DNA of 64,000 nt, from contig CALVDL010000005.1 in assembly GCA_944326305.1 (NCBI GenBank), positions 1 through 64,000 of the forward strand, in the 5' to 3' direction. How positions within the stretch are numbered: the stretch's first letter is position 1; each line of letters starts with the position of its first letter. Position numbers and translations under genes: made by a program. The notes under the pieces are model-generated. The model was given only the letters and a program-made list of their open reading frames with translations. It did not search any database and was not told the DNA's origin. Below are positions 8,432 through 17,033 of the stretch, piece by piece. This DNA is from an uncultured Bacteroidales bacterium. Lineage in GTDB: Bacteria; Bacteroidota; Bacteroidia; Bacteroidales; UBA932.

Positions 8432-10375
8432 TTATTTTAACGAATTGGTCCCTTGCCGGTTATATCCTCTCATAGGCCATCCTTCAGTTGCGAGGCCGGT
8501 TTTGATGTCGTATGTTGCAACGGAACCGTTAAGTCCATAATATACACGTCTGTCAGGACCGATTGAAACAGGACTCATCGTCTGGGCACCGATATTGGTT
8601 ACGACATTGCGGCTGCCGGTCTTATCGAATGACAGAAGATTGAACGGTGAGGCATATTGTGATATGTATGCCTTTCCGTCAGCACCCAATGCAAATCCGG
8701 AGTATATGTAATTCTTGTCTGCCTCATCTGTCCATACAAGACTGCCGTTCTTGTCAACGGCAAACAGGTAACCGCTCTTTTCACAGAAATACACTGTCCC
8801 GTCTGCATCCACTACAGGATGATAGCAGTCATTGGATGCCGTTTTGTACTGCCATAACCGGGAACCGTCTGCCGTATTCAGTGCTACGCAGCCGCCTTTG
8901 CCTTTCAGTACGGCATAAAGGATGTCTCCCACGATTGCCAGAGAACCGCCGCGTTCCGTAACGCTGTATGCTGTCTCGCTTGCCCATTTGAGAGTCCCTG
9001 ACCCGGTGTACGCCCATATCCCTTTGGATGTTCCTATATAGACCGTCCCGTCTGCGTCAACTGCTACTCCTGCGGAATTCCCGTCAAGAGCCGCACTCCA
9101 TTTCCTGGTTCCTGATGCCGCATCGAATGCCGCAAAATTGCCTTTGTCGGCAAGGACGTAGACCATGCCGTCTGATGTAACGGCAGGACTGGCCTTGACG
9201 GCAGCACCCATAGACGCTTTCCATTTCATGTTCCCTGAAGAAGAAACAGCATAGAATGAACCGTCACCGTCTTCCGTTCCGAAATATACTGTCCCGTCCG
9301 GTCCTACAGCCGGACCGGCCCCGTATGTGGCTGCGGAAGTCGCGTATTCCCATATCTTCTCCCCGGTAACTGAACTTATTGCCAGCAGTTTCTTGTCTGT
9401 CTGGGACAATGTATAGAATGTCTGTCCATCATGTGAGAACACTATGTTGGACGCTTTCTGATAACCGGTGCCTGTCACTGTCATCCATGCAAACGGCTCG
9501 ACAGTGATGGCTATATCCGCTGACTCTGTACTGCCGCTATCATAAGTGACCGTCAGTGAGACATCATATTTCCCCGTGTCTGTAAACAGATGCGTCGCTG
9601 TCATGTCTGAAGACGTGCAGCCGTCCTTGAAGTCCCAAAGCACTGACGTTATTTCCCCCTGGACAAAGTATGCCGGATTGTATTCGAATGTGCAGAGCTG
9701 GAACTGGCGTAGAGAAGTGGAAGTGACTGTTATAGGGTCTATTTCACCAGGAACTGCAGTCGCTGTGACCGCTTCAGACTCTCCGTGTCCGTATACGCAT
9801 GTCAATGTGAATGTATATTCCGTCCCGTTTGCAAGACCTTCTACCAGGCAGCTTGTCTCGTCCGACAACACTTCTTCTGTCTTTATCTCAGAGTCTCCGG
9901 CAGTAACGGATATGCTGTATTTGTACTCGAGCCGGGTTTCTGGGGCAGTCCATGAGAGGAATACGCGGCTGTCTCCGGCCATTGCCTTAAGCCCTGATGC
10001 CGGGATACGTGTTGATTTCGGCGTACATACTGCGGTGACTTTCATGGAGAGCCCGTCTTCGTATCTGGCCTGCACTGCAAATGTATATGCACAGTCATTG
10101 GTGAGCCCGTCTACCAGCAGTTCATGAATGGCCGGCCCGACAGTTTTTGTCCCGCCGGAAATTTCAGGGTCATCAGCTGTCCAGTTCACAAGGTACTCTA
10201 TAGGGTCAGGCTTACCCTCCTGGGATGCCCAGGCGACTGTCGCGCATTCGTCACCGGCCGTAGCGGTCACTTCCGCCACCTGGAACAAATTGAACGAAGC
10301 TTCTTTGAGGTCTTCCGTGCAGGCCGCCATAAACAAGGTTAAACCTGCAGATAAGCAAATCAATATTCTTTTCAT
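8432..10375 (-). CDS. FN3-FN3-PKD lipoprotein with PQQ-like beta-propeller
   Basis: A 647-residue surface-type lipoprotein (lipobox MAAC). In order it has two fibronectin type III repeats (about 30-120 and 125-212; WTADDPEI and WTAPETRLEYKYS strands), a PKD domain (about 215-300; WDFKDG and HLFTDTGKYDVSLTV), and a PQQ-type propeller (about 300-647) with repeats such as GTVYFGTEDG, GTVYIGTSKG and GTVYFCEKSG. No enzyme motif is visible. It sits between SusD and the MBL-fold enzyme and probably serves as the surface binding protein of the system. The propeller repeats resemble those in the phosphoesterase at 33260-35722. Confidence 0.8.
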   Translation of the reverse strand: MKRILICLSAGLTLFMAACTEDLKEASFNLFQVAEVTATAGDECATVAWASQEGKPDPIEYLVNWTADDPEISGGTKTVGPAIHELLVDGLTNDCAYTFAVQARYEDGLSMKVTAVCTPKSTRIPASGLKAMAGDSRVFLSWTAPETRLEYKYSISVTAGDSEIKTEEVLSDETSCLVEGLANGTEYTFTLTCVYGHGESEAVTATAVPGEIDPITVTSTSLRQFQLCTFEYNPAYFVQGEITSVLWDFKDGCTSSDMTATHLFTDTGKYDVSLTVTYDSGSTESADIAITVEPFAWMTVTGTGYQKASNIVFSHDGQTFYTLSQTDKKLLAISSVTGEKIWEYATSAATYGAGPAVGPDGTVYFGTEDGDGSFYAVSSSGNMKWKASMGAAVKASPAVTSDGMVYVLADKGNFAAFDAASGTRKWSAALDGNSAGVAVDADGTVYIGTSKGIWAYTGSGTLKWASETAYSVTERGGSLAIVGDILYAVLKGKGGCVALNTADGSRLWQYKTASNDCYHPVVDADGTVYFCEKSGYLFAVDKNGSLVWTDEADKNYIYSGFALGADGKAYISQYASPFNLLSFDKTGSRNVVTNIGAQTMSPVSIGPDRRVYYGLNGSVATYDIKTGLATEGWPMRGYNRQGTNSLK

Positions 10376-10398
10376 TGTATGTCCTGTCTAATCATTCA

Positions 10399-11793
10399 TC
10401 AATAACCCGGATTCTGCCACAGCAGAGAAGGGTCGTTTATTCTTTCAAGTTCTGTCGTAGGGATAGGATACAGGAGCTGCCAATTCTGTATGGCATGCCC
10501 TTCCGATGCTATTGCTTCAGCTGCATACCCCATCCTTACAAGATCGAACCAGCGCTGCCCTTCATACGGGAATTCTTTCTGCCTTTCAAGGCAGACGGCC
10601 CTGCGGAAAGAGTCCTGGTCAGGGATGTCCGTTATATTCAAAGGATCAAGACCGGCACGTGTGTGCACCTGGTTCAGGGCTGACATCGCCGGTGAATCCT
10701 GGCTGGCATCGTATCCGATTTCATTCAGGGCTTCCGCATACATGAGAAGGACATCGGCATAGCGCAGAAGAATCTGGTCGTTACCGTACTGTTTCGTAGT
10801 CGCATCCGGAGTATCCATGAACTTGCGCATCAGACACAGATTCACACCTGGTACCTGTACGTATTCAATAAGTGGTTTACGGGCATCGTTGTCCTCATAC
10901 AAAGACTGCAGGACCGGAGTCTGTCCGGAATTGTCCGTAAGGTTGGTAATGGAGAACCATGCCCCATGACCTTCCCCGACCACTTCCTTATTGAAGCGGA
11001 CAGCGAATATTATTTCACTGTTCATCTTGTTGTCTACATCAAACACATCTGCGACATTATCCAGAAGGCTGTACTGTCCGATCAGGTCATCAAGGATTTC
11101 GGCAGCTTCCGAGGCGTGTCCGAAAGTGAGATAGACTTTCCCCAGCAGTGCTTTTGCGGCACCCATAGTGGCACGGCCTGTATCTTCTGCATTGTAGGAG
11201 TAAGGGAGCATTTCACCGTCGACAATCGCCCTCAGGTCCCCGGCAATAAGATCGTACATCTGCTGGTCGGAACTTCTGCCTATCCGAAGGGCTTCTGCGA
11301 CTGTCACTACCTTTTTGGTCACAGGCACTCCGCTCCAGAGCCGGTACATGTTAAAATAAGTATATGCCCTGATGAAAAGGGCTTCGCCTTTGTACTGGGC
11401 TTTCAATGTTTCATCTATGTCCGCACCGTCTATACGGTCAAGGACCATGTTGCAACGATATACTCCGTTGTTGAAATTGGCCCAGGCGTCCTCGATGATT
11501 CCATTGGAAGGGGTCTCCCTGAACTGGTCTATGTCATACCTGTCCTGGGTTCCGGCTGTCGGTGCGCTCAGATAAAGGTTGTCGCTGCGGTATTCGCACA
11601 GTTCCAGATAATAGTTGACCTGCCCCTGAAGTTTTGCGTAACACCCCTTGACAGCCACATCGAAATCATCGGCCGTCTTGAAAGTATTGTCCACCGGGAC
11701 CTCATAGTTCGGGCGCAGGTCGAAGAAATCTTCACCGCACGACACCAGTGTGAATATGGCCAGCACCGGCAATATCTGTTTTATCTTTTTCAT
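10399..11793 (-). CDS. SusD/RagB family nutrient-binding outer-membrane lipoprotein
   Basis: The lid partner of the SusC channel encoded 13 bases upstream. Lipobox VSCG is near residue 18. The SusD TPR scaffold is seen (AQYKGEALFIRAYTYFNMYR, ALLGKVYLTFG), as is the C-terminal family signature (FPYEGQRWFDLVRMG, then YPIPTTELERI and LLWQNPGY). Length 464 is normal. The ligand is unknown; with GDPD and GlpT-type genes downstream, it may recognise a phosphodiester or a phospholipid-derived molecule instead of a glycan. Confidence 0.93.
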   Translation of the reverse strand: MKKIKQILPVLAIFTLVSCGEDFFDLRPNYEVPVDNTFKTADDFDVAVKGCYAKLQGQVNYYLELCEYRSDNLYLSAPTAGTQDRYDIDQFRETPSNGIIEDAWANFNNGVYRCNMVLDRIDGADIDETLKAQYKGEALFIRAYTYFNMYRLWSGVPVTKKVVTVAEALRIGRSSDQQMYDLIAGDLRAIVDGEMLPYSYNAEDTGRATMGAAKALLGKVYLTFGHASEAAEILDDLIGQYSLLDNVADVFDVDNKMNSEIIFAVRFNKEVVGEGHGAWFSITNLTDNSGQTPVLQSLYEDNDARKPLIEYVQVPGVNLCLMRKFMDTPDATTKQYGNDQILLRYADVLLMYAEALNEIGYDASQDSPAMSALNQVHTRAGLDPLNITDIPDQDSFRRAVCLERQKEFPYEGQRWFDLVRMGYAAEAIASEGHAIQNWQLLYPIPTTELERINDPSLLWQNPGY

Positions 11794-11806
11794 TGTATGT
11801 CCTCTT

Positions 11807-14800
11807 TTAGAATGTGATATTCAATCCTACCATATATGTCCTGGCCAACGGGTAAGTTCCGTAATCCTCTCCCGGAGTAAGGGCACTCGTGCTGCCGCTC
11901 ACTTCCGGATTATAGCCTGAATATTCAGTCCATGTGAAAAGATTCTGTGCGGACAGGTAGACACGCAGTTTCTGTACGAAGAACTTCTTTGTCCATTTCT
12001 GAGGCAGGGTATATCCGAGAGCTATATTCTGCAGCCTGAGATAAGACCCGTCCTCGATATGCCATGTAGATGTACGGGAATTGTTTCCGGTCTGCTTGCG
12101 GTTTGCCCTGTTTGTATTGCCATCACCTATGTCGGACGGACTCTTCCATCTGTAGAAGGCGGCCGTCGTGCCGTTGGTGTTACCTTCCATATTGTCAAGA
12201 TAACGGCGGTTAAGGTTCAGGATCTCATTGCCGTAGACACCCTGGAAAGCTATCGCGAAGTCGATGCCTTTATATGCGAATGTTCCACCGAACCCGTATG
12301 TGAAATCAGGCATATAGTTCCCTACTATCGTGCGGTCTTTCTCAAGATTTATCTCCCCGTCACCGTCGATGTCAACGAAACGGAAGTCTCCCGGACGCGC
12401 ATTCGACACATGAGGGTACGCCATGAGGTCTTCCTCATTACGGAAAATGCCGTCCTGGACAAGCAGATAATATGACCCAATCGGTTCCCCGACTTGCGTG
12501 ATATAGTAGGCATGGTCTACGCTGTCGGATTTGATGATCGGCGTGTCGTTCGCCCCGAGTGCCTTGACCTCATTGGTATTCTTCGCCCAGTTGGCATTCA
12601 GGGAATAGCTTATGCCGTTGGCGAATGAATGTGCCGAAGTGGCAGAAAGTTCCCATCCCCGGTTATTCACTTTTCCGATATTCATGAGTGTAGTGCTGTA
12701 ACCCGTCAGGTGAGGGATCGGCACTTCAAGAAGCATGTCGGTAGTATTCGCATAATAGTATTCCGCAGTAAGGCCGAAATACCCGTTCAATACATTCAGG
12801 TCGATACCGACATTGAACATGGATGTCTTTTCCCATGTAAGGTCAGGGTTGGCGACATCGGAAGGTCTGTAACCGTTTACAAGAGAACCGCTGCCTGTCC
12901 CCAGGATATAGTCATCCGTCCCCATTGTGGCAAGATGGCGGTAGTTGCCTATCTGGAAATTACCTGTCTGCCCGTAACTTGCCCTGAGTTTGAGGTCACT
13001 GACCCATGAAAGGGCCGGGGTCTCTTTAAAAAAAGGTTCTCCGGATATGCGCCACGCGGCAGATGCCGACGGGAAAAATCCCCACCTGTTGTTCTTTCCG
13101 AAACGGGATGAGCCGTCAGCACGTATGGCTGCCGAAAACATATATTTGCTCTTGTAGCTGTACTGGGCCCTGACTAGATAAGATGCCAGGGTCCATTGTT
13201 CGGTCCTGGAGTCTCCGTCGCTTACTATGCCTCCTCCTATAGTCTGGTTATGGTCATTCGGATAATCCGTAGCGGTTACATTTATGGTCTTGTATGTCTC
13301 TTTCTGGGCCGACTGCACAAGCACCGCATTCACTTTATGGTCTCCGAAAGTCCGGTCGTATGTGAACTGGTTCTCGATGATCCAGTTAAAGTAGAAACCG
13401 GATGAGGCGTATCCTTCAGGATTTGATTTCGCATCGTAGTAGTCCTTGCCTAAAAGAGGCAGTTCCGAAGAGCGGCACTTGTTGTCTATGGCTCCATAAA
13501 ACGAGCCTCCCACAGAGGTCTGGAATGAGAGACCTTTCCAGATATCAAGGCCTATGAAAGCTCTTCCGGTCATGGCGATACGGTCAATGACCTCGGACTG
13601 AAGGGTCGCAAGTGCAACCGGGTTCAGGATTTCATTGTGCTGGTAGTCGTTGCCGATTCTCCAGTAGCCGTTCCCCTGGAAATTAAATGTGCCGTCAGAG
13701 TTATAGACAGGCCATATCGGACAGGAAGTCAGCGCAGACTGGACTATACCGCCGGAACCGTATGATCCGGAAGCGTTCACCTTATTGGACTTTGAATATG
13801 ACGGCGAGAAATTGACTCCATACCTGAATTTCTTCCATTTGCCGTCAAGATTAAGACGAAAAGAATATTTCTCGAAATCGGAGTTGATGATTATTCCTTC
13901 TTTGTAGTAGTAATTGCCAGAAATGAAAAAGTTGACATTCTCCCCGCTCCGGGAAATGGATATGTTATGGCTTGTCGTGGACGCGGTACGGAAGATGGCG
14001 TCCTGCCAGTCTGTATCCGTGAGGCCGGGTTCTCCATTGAGGTACGGGATGAGTTCCACGGGATAGTTCATGAAAGACTCCGGACGGTCTCCGTTAGGAG
14101 CAGTGCCGCCGGGATTGAGGTCAAGGTATGCCGCATCATGTGCTTCCTTCGATACCTGGGCATACTGGTAGGCATTCATAAGGTCGATTTTCTTTGAAAC
14201 CTGCTCTATCCCATAGTAGCCGTCATAAGCGACCTGAAGATTATCGGACAGCCCTTTCTTTGTGGTTATAAGTATGACACCGTTCGATCCCCGTGAACCG
14301 TAGATTGCGGCGGAGGAGGCGTCCTTAAGGACTTCCATTGACTCTATGTCATTTGAATTAAGGTTGTTCAGACCGTTCTCCATCGGGACTCCGTCAACGA
14401 TATAAAGAGGGTCGTTGCCGGCAGTGGCGGAACTGATACCACGGACACGGACCATCACACTTCCTTCCGGGTCTCCGCTCGTCTGCATGACCTGTACTCC
14501 AGGCATTTTTCCGGCCATCGACTGGCGGAAGTCGGAAATAGGCTGGTTCGCGATATCCTCGGACTTGATTGAGGATATCGCCGTGGAGAGATCCCGTTTG
14601 TTGACGACACCATAACCAATCGCCACTGCGCTTTCAAGGACGATGGAATCGTCTTTCAGGATGATGTTGAAAGTGGTTCTGTTGCCTACAGCCACTTCCT
14701 GTGTCTCATAACCTATACTTGAAAAAACCAGTATATTGCCGGGGGAAGCGCTGATGCTGAACAGGCCGTCAAGATCAGTGGTGGTCCCGGCGGTCGTGCC

Positions 14801-15205
14801 CTTGACAAGGACTGCGACTCCGGGAACCGGCTGCTCCGAGGCGTCAACGACTTTACCGCTGAGGGACACCGGTGCCGGTCCCTCTGAAATGATGATGGTA
14901 TTGCCTTCTATCGTGTACTTGACATTCAGAGGGACAAAAAGAAGTTCGCATACCTCCTGTACCGTCTTTTCTATGGCCTGGATGCTTGTTTCCCTGGTGA
15001 CATCGACACCTTTGTTTACAAAAAGATATCTGGACTGTTCCTTGATTGATTCCATTATCTGCGACAACGGTGCATTCTCAAAGTCCAGAGACAGGAGACC
15101 TTCCCTCTGCTGGGATGCGCTTGCCTGATGGATGCCAGTGACAGTTACAGCCATCAGGAAAAGCAATCTACAGAAAAAATTGTAGAATACCTTTTTTTTA
15201 TTCAT
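11807..15205 (-). CDS. SusC/RagA TonB-linked outer-membrane transporter with STN domain
   Basis: A 1132-residue TonB-dependent importer. After the signal peptide (about 1-30) there is an STN domain (about 35-105), the part that talks to a FecR-type anti-sigma factor. Next come a carboxypeptidase-like regulatory domain (about 112-190; LSGKVVDASEQPVPGVAVLVKG), the plug (MPGVQVMQTSGD, PLYIVDGVP, AAIYGSRGSNGVILITTKKG) and the beta-barrel ending in an aromatic residue (MVGLNITF). The STN domain ties it to the FecR/sigma pair at 15369-17030. The ATG at 15205 has an A-rich context; a possible antisense promoter overlaps this start codon on the other strand. Confidence 0.95.
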   Translation of the reverse strand: MNKKKVFYNFFCRLLFLMAVTVTGIHQASASQQREGLLSLDFENAPLSQIMESIKEQSRYLFVNKGVDVTRETSIQAIEKTVQEVCELLFVPLNVKYTIEGNTIIISEGPAPVSLSGKVVDASEQPVPGVAVLVKGTTAGTTTDLDGLFSISASPGNILVFSSIGYETQEVAVGNRTTFNIILKDDSIVLESAVAIGYGVVNKRDLSTAISSIKSEDIANQPISDFRQSMAGKMPGVQVMQTSGDPEGSVMVRVRGISSATAGNDPLYIVDGVPMENGLNNLNSNDIESMEVLKDASSAAIYGSRGSNGVILITTKKGLSDNLQVAYDGYYGIEQVSKKIDLMNAYQYAQVSKEAHDAAYLDLNPGGTAPNGDRPESFMNYPVELIPYLNGEPGLTDTDWQDAIFRTASTTSHNISISRSGENVNFFISGNYYYKEGIIINSDFEKYSFRLNLDGKWKKFRYGVNFSPSYSKSNKVNASGSYGSGGIVQSALTSCPIWPVYNSDGTFNFQGNGYWRIGNDYQHNEILNPVALATLQSEVIDRIAMTGRAFIGLDIWKGLSFQTSVGGSFYGAIDNKCRSSELPLLGKDYYDAKSNPEGYASSGFYFNWIIENQFTYDRTFGDHKVNAVLVQSAQKETYKTINVTATDYPNDHNQTIGGGIVSDGDSRTEQWTLASYLVRAQYSYKSKYMFSAAIRADGSSRFGKNNRWGFFPSASAAWRISGEPFFKETPALSWVSDLKLRASYGQTGNFQIGNYRHLATMGTDDYILGTGSGSLVNGYRPSDVANPDLTWEKTSMFNVGIDLNVLNGYFGLTAEYYYANTTDMLLEVPIPHLTGYSTTLMNIGKVNNRGWELSATSAHSFANGISYSLNANWAKNTNEVKALGANDTPIIKSDSVDHAYYITQVGEPIGSYYLLVQDGIFRNEEDLMAYPHVSNARPGDFRFVDIDGDGEINLEKDRTIVGNYMPDFTYGFGGTFAYKGIDFAIAFQGVYGNEILNLNRRYLDNMEGNTNGTTAAFYRWKSPSDIGDGNTNRANRKQTGNNSRTSTWHIEDGSYLRLQNIALGYTLPQKWTKKFFVQKLRVYLSAQNLFTWTEYSGYNPEVSGSTSALTPGEDYGTYPLARTYMVGLNITF

Positions 15206-15212
15206 AAATTTG
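15180..15212 (+). promoter_or_regulatory. Candidate antisense promoter over the susC start
   Basis: On the + strand, TAAATTTG (15205-15212) matches the TAnnTTTG -7 box and a TTG (15180-15182) sits 22 bases upstream, slightly farther than the usual 19-21. It overlaps the start codon of the - strand susC and points toward the hairpin at 15263-15296. Confidence 0.4.
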
Positions 15213-15217
15213 TAAGA

Positions 15218-15297
15218 TTAATTGGTAATAAGTCGGATAGTGTTTTACGTCGGCTGTTACCCGCCTGCAGATGCCGTCAACATCTGCAGGCTTTTTG
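15218..15297 (+). ncRNA. Candidate cis-antisense sRNA to the susC leader (DonS-like layout)
   Basis: A transcript from the promoter-like site at 15180-15212 would end at the hairpin terminator 15263-15296. The result is an RNA of about 80 bases, complementary to the 5' leader of the - strand susC. Sigma/anti-sigma-controlled SusC loci in Bacteroides are known to carry such small antisense repressors (DonS of B. fragilis). No protein gene on the + strand explains the terminator. Both ends are inferred from sequence signals only. Confidence 0.4.
15263..15296 (+). terminator. Strong + strand terminator between fecR and susC
   Basis: A perfect 11-bp stem (15263-15273 with 15281-15291) has a 7-base loop and is followed by TTTTTG on the + strand. 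On the - strand no T run follows. Both flanking genes are on the - strand, so the terminator would serve an antisense RNA, although the hairpin might also act in the susC leader. Confidence 0.6.
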
Positions 15298-15368
15298 TTC
15301 CTGCCGACAGCGGAAGTCTGTCTATGTCATAATTATCATGGTTTTAGTGTTATACTTCTGGATACAGG

Positions 15369-16325
15369 TCATCTGATATGGATTGTTCCGGTACTGTAGT
15401 CCTTAACATAGTCGAATTCGGCAACGTGCTGAAGGACTCTCAAGGCATTGTCGATCCCTTCAGATATACGTATTTCACCGCTCGTGCAGTTTATTTCAGG
15501 AATATCCTGCCTGTCAATTATTATTTGTACGCTGAAGGCTTTTTCAAGCCTTTCCATCAGACTGTCGAAAGAAATTCCGGTAATGTTTATCAGGCCTTCA
15601 GGCCAATAAAGGGTCTGTGAATCAAGCCGGTCTTCTATGACAAAGCCGTCATCGGTAAGAGTTATGGTCTGGTCAGGAAACAGTATGTAGCTTTCGTCCG
15701 GACCGGAGGTGCCGGATACTTCTACCTTTCCGCTTATCAGAGAGGTTGAAAATATATTGCCCGATTCTTCGGCATGCACGTTGAATTCCGTCCCGAGAAC
15801 ATTTATGTCGGCTGCAAATGTTTCCACTGTAAACGGATGCTCAGGATCATGGGTGACATGAAACAGCGCCTCTCCGTCAAGTTCAACTTTCCGCGTTTTC
15901 CCGTAAAAGATGGGTGGACAGGTCAATCTGGCACCTGAATTCAGATCAATGGATGTGCCGTCACTCAATGTCAATGACATCATCTTTCCTGCAGGGACTT
16001 CCACGACCAGCATGTCTTCTGATATTGATTTTCTGCTGTAATGGTCAGTTATCAGTGCCGCAGCGACAACTGAAGCCGCCACGGCGGCAACTGCGGCAAT
16101 ATTCCTCAATAGATTTGAATGTCCGCTTCCTCTGTTTTTCTTCACGGGTATATTGAACGCCGCCGGATCCGTCGACATCAAAAGGCTCTCATATATGAAA
16201 TGCGCATCCCTGAATGCCTTCCTGTTCTCCTCCGACTGTTCCAGCCATCGGCTTATGGCATCCTTCTCCTTGTCAGAGCACAGGCCCTGCATGTACTTCA
16301 TCAACAATGTATCATCTATCATCAT
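15369..16325 (-). CDS. FecR family anti-sigma factor
   Basis: An inner-membrane regulator of the adjacent ECF sigma factor. A cytoplasmic N-terminal domain (about 1-75; DTLLMKYMQGLCSDKEKDAI) precedes one TM (about 80-100, alanine and valine rich). The periplasmic FecR domain follows (about 110-215; VEVPAGKMMSLTLSDGT, LDGEALFHVTHD, VLGTEFNVHA), and the C-terminal DUF4974-type domain ends the protein (about 240-318). The start is placed at ATG 16325; the open frame runs to a TTG at 16346 across a purine-rich GAAAGGGGG stretch that may serve as the ribosome site. It receives a signal from the STN domain of SusC and releases sigma. Confidence 0.92.
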   Translation of the reverse strand: MMIDDTLLMKYMQGLCSDKEKDAISRWLEQSEENRKAFRDAHFIYESLLMSTDPAAFNIPVKKNRGSGHSNLLRNIAAVAAVAASVVAAALITDHYSRKSISEDMLVVEVPAGKMMSLTLSDGTSIDLNSGARLTCPPIFYGKTRKVELDGEALFHVTHDPEHPFTVETFAADINVLGTEFNVHAEESGNIFSTSLISGKVEVSGTSGPDESYILFPDQTITLTDDGFVIEDRLDSQTLYWPEGLINITGISFDSLMERLEKAFSVQIIIDRQDIPEINCTSGEIRISEGIDNALRVLQHVAEFDYVKDYSTGTIHIR

Positions 16326-16421
16326 AATATTGTTTCCCCCTTTCAATTATATAAGACAATCAAGAACGACGGTTTTACAAAAAATTCATAGTTTTTTTTC
16401 ATAATCATTGATAAGATTGTG

Positions 16422-16429
16422 TAATTTTG
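16422..16429 (+). promoter_or_regulatory. -7 box for the ECF sigma gene
   Basis: TAATTTTG matches TAnnTTTG and lies 22 bases upstream of the sigma gene start. A T-rich stretch at 16392-16400 sits at about the right distance for the -33 element but lacks the G. Confidence 0.4.
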
Positions 16430-16451
16430 GTGTGTTTAATCAAATTCTGCA

Positions 16452-17030
16452 ATGACAGGGAACCAGGAAAGACATTTTTATAAAACAGTTGAATGCCTGT
16501 ATAGACAGCGCAAGTGGCTTGTCCTGCTGGCAAATTCATATGTGCAGAATGTCGAGGCTTCTGAAGATATAGTAAACGACAGTTTCATTTCCCTGATGGA
16601 AAATGCGGAAAAACTCGACGAGGCTGTAATGAAACAGTATCTGGTCAGTACGGTCAAGAATAAATGCCTTAACTGGCTGAAACGCCGCAACTGCGAACAG
16701 ATCATATTCAAGAATCTAAAAATCAAGGCTATAGACGCCCAGAATATAAACATCCTGGAAAATGACAGGATAGATTTCAATCTATTCAGCAGAGAAGTGA
16801 TGAACATCTGTCAGAACAGCCTGAAGAAGACAGGATATATTTCTTCGCAGATTTTTCTTGAGAGACTGAAAGGTTTGAGCTATAAGGAAATCGCACAGAA
16901 ATACAATATGACACAGAGACAAGTCACTTATGAGATTTCGAAAGTCCTGTCTATCCTGAAAGATGCGCTCAAAGATTACTTGCCTGTATTTTTGGCGCTC
17001 CTGTCTTTCCACACAACGAAATTAAATTGA
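16452..17030 (+). CDS. ECF sigma factor of the phosphodiester Sus-like locus
   Basis: A 192-residue sigma factor of the Bacteroidota PUL type, transcribed away from its fecR. Region 2 is at about 15-90 (SEDIVNDSFISLMENAE, YLVSTVKNKCLNWLKRR). Region 4 is at about 120-180 (FLERLKGLSYKEIAQKYNMTQRQVTYEISK). Genes of this type switch on the neighbouring susCD operon once FecR is triggered by SusC. Its stop lies only 3 bases from the 3' end of rmuC, which is convergent. Confidence 0.9.
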   Translation: MTGNQERHFYKTVECLYRQRKWLVLLANSYVQNVEASEDIVNDSFISLMENAEKLDEAVMKQYLVSTVKNKCLNWLKRRNCEQIIFKNLKIKAIDAQNINILENDRIDFNLFSREVMNICQNSLKKTGYISSQIFLERLKGLSYKEIAQKYNMTQRQVTYEISKVLSILKDALKDYLPVFLALLSFHTTKLN

Positions 17031-17033
17031 AAA

